14,629 nucleotides of DNA, taken from contig CAZPAM010000066.1 in NCBI GenBank assembly GCA_964584595.1, positions 1 to 14,629 of the forward strand, in the 5' to 3' direction. This DNA comes from Scalindua sp964584595. GTDB taxonomy: Bacteria; Planctomycetota; Brocadiia; Brocadiales; Scalinduaceae. Shown piece by piece: positions 5,881-12,379 of this stretch. How positions within the stretch are numbered: position 1 is the first letter of the stretch; each line of letters begins with the position of its first letter. A program made the translations under genes and the position numbers. The notes below the pieces were generated by a model. It had not been told where the DNA came from and made no database searches. It saw only the letters and a list, made by a program, of their open reading frames with translations.

Positions 5881-6216
5881 ATGACATTATTAATAATTTT
5901 ATCCATACTTTCACTACCGTTAACAGCCGCATGCTATTTTTATTCGAAGATTAAGCTGTGTGTTCTATTTGCCTTAATATTTTTTGTTTCGAATATAATA
6001 TTCGCGCATGGCCTTCTCTATGAGGATTATACGCTCTTCTTCTATCTGCTCCTGGTGCCGTGTGTTGTGTTTCCGGTCTCATGCCTGATAGCGTTTGCCC
6101 TTGACGTAAAATACGGAATATTCTGCATCGACACCTCTTTTTCATCAATAATAGCATGGATTTTTTCGCCAATATTACTTCCTATAAACTTAATTATTCT
6201 ATACCTTGGAAACTAA
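5881..6216 (+). CDS. Small polytopic membrane protein, unknown function
   Basis: This is a 111-aa, strongly hydrophobic protein with about four transmembrane segments (approximately 2-20, 24-45, 50-76 and 85-109), with few charged residues outside short loops such as YEDY and DVKYG. I do not recognise a family. It is likely real because lpxB begins inside its last codons (11-bp overlap), a typical coupling in operons, and because the residue composition is consistently that of a membrane protein. The start ATG is 10 bp after the inverted repeat at 5789-5870 and has no good ribosome site. A role in lipid A or envelope biogenesis could be guessed from lpxB but is unsupported. Confidence 0.65.
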   Translation: MTLLIILSILSLPLTAACYFYSKIKLCVLFALIFFVSNIIFAHGLLYEDYTLFFYLLLVPCVVFPVSCLIAFALDVKYGIFCIDTSFSSIIAWIFSPILLPINLIILYLGN

Positions 6217-7354
6217 AAAAATATTTATTAGTGCCGGTGAGACATCCGGTGACATTCACGGTTCAAATCTCATACGTGAGATACATAAGAAGAATCCGTC
6301 CATCAAGTTCCACGGTCTGGGCAGGAATCGAATGGTTGAGGCAGGTATGAATTGTATTCATGACATGAGTTCACGTTCTGTCATGTGGCTGCATACTTTG
6401 AAAAAGATTCCAGGATTATGGAATGTATTTAAAGACTGCACCCGTTTTTTTGATAAAGAGATGCCCGAACTGTTAATCCTGATTGATTACGTGGGTTTTA
6501 ATCTCTACCTGGCCAGGGCTGCTAAGAAAAGGAATATACCTGTTATGTATTACATAAGCCCTCAGCTCTGGGCCCATGGATCGTGGCGGATCAAAAAGAT
6601 TAAAAAATTTGTAGACAAGATGGTGGTAATCTACCCTTTTGAGGAGGTGTTCTATACCAATGGAGGTGTTTCTGCAAAATACGTTGGACATCCGCTTTTT
6701 GATGAACTTAACGCGAAGGATATAGATACAAATCTCATTGAAAAAATCAAGGGAGGAGAACAAAAACCAGTTATTTCATTGTTACCCGGAAGCCGGAAAC
6801 AGGAAATCAAAGGAATGTTACCATTACTCCTTAAGACGGCAACTATTATTCATCGCAAAATCCCATCAGCCAGATTCCTTATATCCTGTAGTAATCAAAG
6901 GAATATAGAGTTGATAGAGGGCATTACAAATAGTTTTATTTCTACAAATAATAAGCAGTTAACCATAGAAATAGTTACAGATAAAATTTCTGAAGTGATC
7001 AAGTCATCTTCACTATGCATCTGCAATTCGGGAACGATTACACTGGAAATAGCAAATTATCAAATTCCTATGGTAACCTGCTACCGAGTCTCACCATTCG
7101 CATATTTTGTTTCGAAGCCATTTATTGATACACCATATATATGCCTGGTCAACGCAATTGCAGGAAAAAAAGTTGTTCCGGAGAAATCCATGTACAGTGA
7201 TGATTATAAATGGCTGGCTTCGCACTCAACCGAGCTATTATTAAATGAAGAAAAAAGGCAGACGTGTATTGCCGAACTAAAAAAGATAGTATCCTTAATA
7301 GGGGCACCGGGCGCATCGGCAAAGGCCGCCGATGAAGCCTTGAGTATGATATGA
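6206..7354 (+). CDS. lpxB: Lipid-A-disaccharide synthase
   Basis: This 382-aa GT19-family glycosyltransferase condenses UDP-2,3-diacylglucosamine with lipid X to form the lipid A disaccharide at the inner face of the cytoplasmic membrane. The family landmarks are all present in order: IFISAGETSGDIHGSNLI (6-23), GLGRNRM (37-43), LILIDYVGFNLYLARAAKK (90-108), YYISPQLWAHGSWRIKKI (115-132), YVGHPLFDE (159-167), LLPGSRKQEIK (192-202), CNSGTITLEIANYQIPMV (273-290) and the late LVNAIAGKKVVPE. The length is usual. Translation starts at TTG inside the end of the preceding membrane-protein gene (11-bp overlap) with no separate ribosome site, so expression probably depends on coupling. No other lipid A gene is nearby, so it is detached from the usual lpxD-fabZ-lpxA cluster. 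Confidence 0.95.
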   Translation: METKKIFISAGETSGDIHGSNLIREIHKKNPSIKFHGLGRNRMVEAGMNCIHDMSSRSVMWLHTLKKIPGLWNVFKDCTRFFDKEMPELLILIDYVGFNLYLARAAKKRNIPVMYYISPQLWAHGSWRIKKIKKFVDKMVVIYPFEEVFYTNGGVSAKYVGHPLFDELNAKDIDTNLIEKIKGGEQKPVISLLPGSRKQEIKGMLPLLLKTATIIHRKIPSARFLISCSNQRNIELIEGITNSFISTNNKQLTIEIVTDKISEVIKSSSLCICNSGTITLEIANYQIPMVTCYRVSPFAYFVSKPFIDTPYICLVNAIAGKKVVPEKSMYSDDYKWLASHSTELLLNEEKRQTCIAELKKIVSLIGAPGASAKAADEALSMI

Positions 7355-7386
7355 ATAAAAGCTGCAACTTTGATAGTATATTTACA

Positions 7387-7442
7387 TTGCTGTTTGTTCA
7401 ATTATCTGTATAATGCACAAATACGATCTTTTCTATAAGATC
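7387..7442 (+). promoter_or_regulatory. Putative promoter and leader hairpin of the lysine-rich gene
   Basis: TTGCTG (7387-7392), a 16-bp spacer and a perfect TATAAT (7409-7414) form a promoter-like pair. The predicted leader holds a perfect 6-bp hairpin, GATCTT/AAGATC (7425-7442, 6-nt loop), before the ATG at 7471. The hairpin may be fortuitous. Confidence 0.4.
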
Positions 7443-7470
7443 TACAATTACCGTAACAGGAACAAACGCT

Positions 7471-7730
7471 ATGGTTAAAAGAATGACTAGCAAAGAAAGG
7501 ATTCTACATATGGCTGAGGAAGCCGCTGCAGGTGAAGAAAAGAAAACAGAAAAAAAGAAGAAGGCAACAACCCGTAAGAAAAAAGTTGAAACCGTAAAAC
7601 GGTATAANNNNNNNNNNGTTTTCCTTATTCTGAGAAGGACGAAGCCCATGCAAGGGCAAAAGACCTTACCAAAAAAAAGAATAATAATCATTTTGTAAAT
7701 GAGATAAAAGTACTCATGAAAGAGGAGTGA
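7471..7730 (+). CDS. Lysine-rich small protein, interrupted by an assembly gap
   Basis: Before the gap 45 codons read MVKRMTSKERILHMAEEAAA, then an extreme Lys/Glu/Thr/Arg stretch (GEEKKTEKKKKATTRKKK) and VETVKRY. After the gap the coding frame is a different one and reads FPYSEKDEAHARAKDLTKKK, then NNNHFVNEIKVLMKEE and TGA at 7728-7730. The two halves fit one architecture: an alpha-helical start, a disordered basic linker, and a compact domain with 'vf-yseKdeA-xx-A-xx-L-xx-K..-HFV-xx-vKv'. I recall similar small proteins in planctomycete and deltaproteobacterial genomes but know no function. For the halves to be in frame the true gap length must be 2 modulo 3, so the 10 Ns are a placeholder. 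AGGA 9 nt upstream supports the ATG. The basic linker suggests nucleic acid or ribosome binding, which is inferred. Confidence 0.65.
7608..7617. other. Assembly gap (10 N)
   Basis: There are ten N bases inside the lysine-rich gene. The coding phase on the two sides is inconsistent with 10 bp, so the true length is unknown (2 modulo 3 if the gene is intact). Confidence 0.95.
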
Positions 7731-7732
7731 AC

Positions 7733-7765
7733 ATGAGTAGAATCTACGAACGTATAGTGAACTAA
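7733..7765 (+). other. Ten-codon ORF with a strong ribosome site
   Basis: GAGGAG at the end of the lysine-rich gene is followed 5 nt later by ATG and a ten-codon frame, MSRIYERIVN, then TAA. It overlaps the end of the convergent TPR gene. It could be a leaderlet, the broken start of a lost downstream gene, or chance. Confidence 0.25.
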
Positions 7766-9765
7766 GGTCCTCCAGATTTCAAACGTTTGTAGATTGAAAA
7801 TTCTCTTTCAGATTCTTTTACCTTCCACTTTGCCCTGTAGATTATACCAAGGGCAAAATGCGCATCCAGATTATCCGGATTTATTTCTATTGCCTTCCTC
7901 AGCTTGTAAACAGCATTTTCCATATCAGCTTTTTTGGCATAAGCAATTCCAAGATTATAGTGGGCTTCGCCGTAATCGGACTTCATCTCAATAGCGTGTT
8001 TGTATTGATATATGGACTCATCAATCTTATTCTGAAAATCATATGCGACCCCAAGATTGTTATAGGCTTTTGCGTAAGTGGGGTCTATCTTAACCACCGT
8101 CTTCCATTCCGCAATGGCACTGTCCAAATCACCCAGATGGCGATATATGAGCCCTAAATTGTAATGGGCTTTCGAATGATTGGGATCAAGCTCAATTGCT
8201 CTGGCCAGTTCTGCGACCGCTTCTTCCGGCATATCTTTTTCAATATAAATTGAACCCAGGTGATAGTGCGCTTCAGTATAATCATCTTTTATTTCTATTG
8301 CCTTTTTAAGGGAGGCTATAGCCTTGTCCACCAGGCCCTTTGAATAATATGCAAAGCCAAGGTTATTATATGCCTTATAGTGTTTCGGTTTTGTCTCTAA
8401 AACTTTTTCCCATGCTGTAATCGCTTCATCCAATAAGCCCTTGTCACTATAAGCGTTTCCCAGTAGAAAATGGAGAAGGCTATTATCAGGACTTAGCCCA
8501 ATGCCCTTTTTTAACATATCTATAGCATCTTCGATCAGCCCTTTTTCCATATACGCAAAACTTGAATTATAATATGCCTCAGCATAATCAGGCTTGATCT
8601 CAATTGCCCTGTTGTAAGCCGTGATAGCTTCATCCGGCAATCCTTTCCTATAATGAACTACTCCCAGATTAACGTAGGCTTTTGAGTAACCGGGATCTAT
8701 TTCTAATGCCTCTTGAAATTCTTTTATAGATTCATTGAGCTTGTTTTTTTTCATATAGATTACACCAAGATTATAATGGGCTTTTACGTGGCCGGGATTT
8801 AATTCAAACACCTTCTGCAGTTCTGATATAGCTTCGTTTGACATTCCAGCCTTAAAATAAGTAATACCCAGGTTATAACGTACATTTGCATCCTCCGGAG
8901 CAATTGAGGCTATATTCTCATATGTGATAATAGCATCCTCAAATTTTCCTTTTTCATGAAATGCTATCGCCAGATTGTTTAAAGTCTTTATATCCTCCGG
9001 ATCTATTTCAGACGCCTTATTCAATGCGGATATCGCTTCATCCAGCATCCCCTTCTTCCTGTATGCAATTCCCAGATTGTAATATGCATCCAGGAATCCG
9101 GGTGCAAGAATTGTGGCCTTCTGGAATTCAGAAACAGCATTATCCAACTGGCCCTGTTCAAGGTAGGCCGTACCAAGATTGTAATGCGATTCGGCATAGT
9201 CAGGATTCACCTTAACAGCCTTCTTATAACTTGCGATAGCATTATCCGGTAATCCCTTTTTATAATAAATAATTCCCAGATTGTTTAATGATTGATAATG
9301 GTCAGGTTTAATTTCAATCGCCTTCTCATACGCAGCAATTGCATCGTCTACTAACCCTTTTTTGTTATAAAGGAAGCCCAGGTTGTATCCCGCCATTGCG
9401 TTGGTTTCATCAACCAGCAATACCTTTTTGAATATACGAATTGCTTTATCGATATTTTCCTGATTGGTGTAAATCGCCCCCAGATAAAAATATGCCTTAA
9501 CATAATGCTTATTAAGTTTCAGAACTTTGTTAAACTCATCTACAGCCTCAGGCACCATTCCCTTATCATAGTAAGCCAATCCAAGATAATAATGACCCTC
9601 AACATTTGATGGTTCTATTTTTAATGCCTTTTTCAATGCGTCAATTGATTTAATTAAATCATCTTTTACCTCATCTTCACCATGTACAAGATTGACTTGT
9701 TGTGCAATCAAAATGGTAATTATAGTGAAAAACAAAATGTGTGCTAAACTACGCATAATATTCAT
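7762..9765 (-). CDS. Exported TPR protein with 18 consecutive 34-residue repeats
   Basis: This is a 667-aa protein. Residues 1-29 are a signal peptide (MRSLAHILFFTIITILIAQQ, then VNLVHG; cleavage before Glu30), and about 30-54 carry a half-repeat helix (IDALKKALKIEPSN). From residue 55 to the end there are 17 full 34-residue TPR units plus a slightly altered 18th, with no insertion or deletion. Each unit follows the canonical pattern, for example AESHYNLGTAYLEQGQLDNA. The repeats should stack into a right-handed superhelix of more than two turns that binds protein partners in the periplasm or at the outer membrane. AGGAGGG is only 2-3 nt from the first ATG and about 12 nt from the second (M4), so the start is uncertain by three residues. 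It follows a three-helix membrane protein after 14 nt, so the two probably work together. The client is unknown. Confidence 0.92.
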   Translation of the reverse strand: MNIMRSLAHILFFTIITILIAQQVNLVHGEDEVKDDLIKSIDALKKALKIEPSNVEGHYYLGLAYYDKGMVPEAVDEFNKVLKLNKHYVKAYFYLGAIYTNQENIDKAIRIFKKVLLVDETNAMAGYNLGFLYNKKGLVDDAIAAYEKAIEIKPDHYQSLNNLGIIYYKKGLPDNAIASYKKAVKVNPDYAESHYNLGTAYLEQGQLDNAVSEFQKATILAPGFLDAYYNLGIAYRKKGMLDEAISALNKASEIDPEDIKTLNNLAIAFHEKGKFEDAIITYENIASIAPEDANVRYNLGITYFKAGMSNEAISELQKVFELNPGHVKAHYNLGVIYMKKNKLNESIKEFQEALEIDPGYSKAYVNLGVVHYRKGLPDEAITAYNRAIEIKPDYAEAYYNSSFAYMEKGLIEDAIDMLKKGIGLSPDNSLLHFLLGNAYSDKGLLDEAITAWEKVLETKPKHYKAYNNLGFAYYSKGLVDKAIASLKKAIEIKDDYTEAHYHLGSIYIEKDMPEEAVAELARAIELDPNHSKAHYNLGLIYRHLGDLDSAIAEWKTVVKIDPTYAKAYNNLGVAYDFQNKIDESIYQYKHAIEMKSDYGEAHYNLGIAYAKKADMENAVYKLRKAIEINPDNLDAHFALGIIYRAKWKVKESEREFSIYKRLKSGGP

Positions 9766-9779
9766 ATCCCTCCTGTAAG

Positions 9780-10619
9780 TTACGGTTTCTGTAACTTCTC
9801 TTCAACTTCTTTGCCTGCTTCTTCCACAACACCTTCCTCTGGTAAGGCTGTCTGGATCTCCGGTTTTAATATGGCAGTGGGTAGTTCTGTTTTATCATAA
9901 ATAGTACGCGAGAAACTGTCATTGGTAATCTTTACTTCTAATGGAAGGCACAAAGTATCCGATGCATACAGCCCTGAAACCTGTTCATTAAACTTGTCCA
10001 GCCGAACTACAAAACCAGCTGTAACCGCCCTGGCCCTGTCTGCCCTCAACCCCTCGTTCTCTGCAACCTTTAATTTATAATTCGTGGCTTCCTCTGGCGT
10101 GTCAAGAGGATGCAGCTTTTCCTTACGCACGGAAACACTGATCGGCTTGTCTAACGGCAAAGCAACTGGCTTACCCATTAAAACCCTTTCCGGTTTTTCG
10201 AATGTCGATTCAATGGTATCTTTCTCAGTCTTTGTCTGGGCAAACTCACCTGGGATTACACCATCAAGTCTTTTAGACAACAGTTCATCAGGCAGTCCTT
10301 CTTGTGTACCAATTAGTTTTTTTACCAGTAAATCACCCACAAGGAGTTCCTTAAAGGTGTATTCCTTATGCTCGTCCCTTTGTAAACTGTAGTTTGCATA
10401 GATAAGCATGACTACTATTATTACGGATAATGCCGTAACAATTTTGCCCGAAGATTGGGGTGTTATTATTTTCAGAATATGAAGAAAGATGACAAATAAG
10501 AACACCGAACAACCGACCTCAATAAGCCCGGCTTGCCATTTTCCACTGTAAGTAAGGCCAACAAACACCACTGCTATCACAAAGAAAGTGATACACGCAT
10601 ATAACATTGCCCTTTTCAA
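9780..10619 (-). CDS. Three-helix membrane protein with extracytoplasmic domain, unknown
   Basis: This is a 279-aa protein with three N-terminal membrane helices (about 5-24, 30-51 and 60-77) and then a hydrophilic domain of some 200 residues. I do not recognise a family. The soluble part begins QRDEHKEYTFKELLVGDLLV. It contains a Pro- and Lys-rich stretch (GKPVALPLDKPISVSVRKEK) and a helical EEATNYKLKVAENEGLRADR segment. It ends in an acidic, low-complexity tail (EEGVVEEAGKEVEEKLQKP), suited to docking with another protein. The start called here is TTG at 10619 with AAAGG 11 nt upstream; ATG at 10607 is an alternative. The TPR gene follows after 14 nt on the same strand, making it the likely partner, perhaps an anchor plus scaffold. 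Confidence 0.75.
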   Translation of the reverse strand: MKRAMLYACITFFVIAVVFVGLTYSGKWQAGLIEVGCSVFLFVIFLHILKIITPQSSGKIVTALSVIIVVMLIYANYSLQRDEHKEYTFKELLVGDLLVKKLIGTQEGLPDELLSKRLDGVIPGEFAQTKTEKDTIESTFEKPERVLMGKPVALPLDKPISVSVRKEKLHPLDTPEEATNYKLKVAENEGLRADRARAVTAGFVVRLDKFNEQVSGLYASDTLCLPLEVKITNDSFSRTIYDKTELPTAILKPEIQTALPEEGVVEEAGKEVEEKLQKP

Positions 10620-10656
10620 TTTATTACTTACCTTTCTTCATATAAGATTTTCTTCC

Positions 10657-10736
10657 TTCAGGCTATGTTAAAGTCCTGAAAGAGTTGGATAGGCATTCGC
10701 AATCCATTATATTGTATGAATATAATAGCTTTTCAA
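10657..10736 (-). promoter_or_regulatory. Possible promoter with overlapping palindromes, membrane/TPR pair
   Basis: On the minus strand TTGAAA (10736-10731) and TATAAT (10711-10706) are 19 bp apart. The -10 box lies in a perfect AT palindrome, ATTATATT-GTATG-AATATAAT (10706-10726). A second inverted repeat, TTCAGG/CCTGAA (10657-10680, 12-bp spacer), lies downstream in the leader. The spacer is longer than optimal and the palindrome is AT-only, so confidence is low. Confidence 0.3.
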
Positions 10737-10861
10737 TATTTCTTTCACAAGTGAATTTAATTACAAAAAGGGTTATAGGGGAAGGATATCTGCCGCAGAA
10801 ACAAAGGGGCATGGTAATCAAAAAGGTGTTAGTGAAGTTTGGAAAGGAAAGAGGGCTAATA

Positions 10862-12015
10862 TTATTCAGGGATATACGGAAGATAGGTTATGTCATCTTT
10901 ATAACTTCGTAATNNNNNNNNNNAACCTCTAAACCTATAACAACTTCCCATTTTCCTTTTTTTCCTTTTATATAATAGTCAGGCATTAATGGAATCTTCC
11001 CGTAATTAGTGGAAACAGCATACATTGGTTGAGCTAATCCGCTGGTATGGCCGCGAATTCCATCTCTAATTAATTCTGCTCCTTTTTCTACAGGTGCGCG
11101 GAAGTGATCTACTCCAGGCGCCAGTTGGCAGTGGAACATGTAATATGGTCTTATACGAACAGACAGAAGTTTTTGGTGAAGCTTTCGGAAGGTTTCGACA
11201 TCATCATTGATGCCCTTTAACACTACGCCCTGATTTCCAACGTTGATGCCGGTATGGAGTATATCCCAGATCACTTTCTTTATTTTATCCGTAATCTCTT
11301 TTGGATGATTAATATGGACATTTATCCAGATTGGAGTCTCATGCTCTTGTCCTAATATCTCTAGAAGGTTCTTTGTTATTCGTTGAGGGCAGGTAATTGG
11401 CATCTTTGTATGGATTCGAATCATTTCAAGATGTGGAATACTTCGGAGGCTATCAATTAAATACTTAACGTCTTTATCAGACAGCATAAGCGGATCTCCT
11501 CCGGTCAGTAACACATCACGAATTTCCTCGTGTTTTCGAATCCATTCTAATCCTTCATCAGCATCGAATCGCAGACGCAGTTCTTGATCAATTACGGCTT
11601 CTCTTCTGAAACAATATCTGCAATAACTTGGACACACATCGGTTATTGTAAACGCAACCCTGTCATCATACTGCCTTGCAACACTATCAGGTCTTTTTTC
11701 ATCTTCTCCAAACCTGTCCGTTTTTTCCCGATTTTCTTTATGTACTAAATAATTTGGAATCCCGTGTTCGTTTTCATTTTCTTTCATTGAAGGGATAACC
11801 ATTTTCCTTATCGGACAACCAGGGTCGTTTCTGTCCATAAGAGATGCATAATATGGTGTTGTTCCCCATCTCATATTTAAAGTCTTTATCGCCTCTTCCT
11901 CATCTGAAGTGATATCTATGTATTGTCTCAGCTTTTCTAGCGAATTGACCTGATTTTTAACCTGTTCCTGCCATTGCCCCTCTTCCTGCCAGGATTCCAT
12001 TTTAAATTCGTACAT
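10862..12015 (-). CDS. KamA-family radical SAM aminomutase, interrupted by an assembly gap
   Basis: There are 364 codons before the gap, from an ATG with GAGGTG 6 nt upstream. The radical SAM cluster is C128-x3-C132-x2-C135 (CPSYCRYCFRR), followed by the GGDP motif (172-175). The PLP lysine is K340 (STNYGKIPLMP). The LAM-family phrases CPIRKM-IP, HFRAPVEKG and RGHTSG are present. In Clostridium subterminale lysine 2,3-aminomutase, Asp293 and Asp330 hold the substrate ammonium. Here the first aligns with Q297 (CQL for CDL) and the second falls in AVSTN, which has no Asp. The substrate is therefore probably not lysine. After the gap the frame shifts and reads LRSYKDDITYLPYIPE to a TAA at 10862-10864, a credible KamA C-terminus. 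A frame closing at 10888 is an artefact of the placeholder. bioA lies 364 bp upstream. Confidence 0.88.
10914..10923. other. Assembly gap (10 N)
   Basis: There are ten N bases within the 3' part of the KamA-family gene. The coding phase requires a true length of 2 modulo 3, so the N count is a placeholder. Confidence 0.95.
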
Positions 12016-12063
12016 TTGCCCACCTCAAATTTTACTTATTCTTATATGTTAAATAAAAATTGA

Positions 12064-12078
12064 TATTTCCAGGAAATA
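12064..12078. promoter_or_regulatory. 15-bp palindrome at the predicted KamA transcription start
   Basis: TATTTCC-A-GGAAATA has perfect 7-bp arms. It begins 4 bp downstream of the candidate -10 box, so it would cover the transcription start, a typical repressor position. Confidence 0.45.
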
Positions 12079-12081
12079 AAC

Positions 12082-12111
12082 ATTATAAAGAAGCCTGGAT
12101 TTAACTAACAA
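12082..12111 (-). promoter_or_regulatory. Putative sigma70-type promoter of the KamA-family gene
   Basis: On the minus strand TTGTTA (12111-12106), an 18-bp spacer and a perfect TATAAT (12087-12082) lie about 67 bp before the ATG. Confidence 0.5.
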
Positions 12112-12379
12112 GTGCAAATTTCAAGAGCCGAAAAAGATATCATATTTTAGTATTAAGTAAAGAGATAATTTCGTGAAATTCCAGATAATAAGCAGGTGCA
12201 GCGCGTGCAATATCTCCTTAACAATTGAACCAGCAAAACCTTAGACTATTTTACTCCCCCTATGGTATTCAACCGTATAAAACCTAAAAAAGATTATTTG
12301 TACTTAATTTTTTTAACTTGCAGAGAAAATTAAATATCAAAGATTTTACCCTCCGGCTGCGTTTAGACCTTCCCATATG

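Larger units (their letters stand above)
12016..12379. other. Intergenic region between bioA and the KamA-family gene
   Basis: These 364 AT-rich bases contain no supported gene. They hold the KamA promoter candidate (12082-12111), a perfect 15-bp palindrome at 12064-12078 and a 14-bp palindrome, AATTTCGTGAAATT, at 12167-12180. No U-tract terminator for bioA was seen. Confidence 0.6.

Noticed and set aside
6262..6282. Palindrome ATCTCATACGTGAGAT inside lpxB
   Set aside because: It lies within the conserved 5' coding region of lpxB and differs from the ATTGAGAC operator; probably a coding coincidence.
7762..9765. The 102-bp periodicity of the TPR gene as a DNA repeat array or CRISPR-like structure
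   Set aside because: The periodicity is explained by 34-residue protein repeats, and the DNA copies are diverged with no identical repeat/spacer pattern.
10685..10912. Plus-strand 75-codon frame between the membrane-protein gene and the KamA-family gene
   Set aside because: It overlaps the credible KamA C-terminus on the other strand and has low-complexity composition; its ATG has no clear ribosome site.
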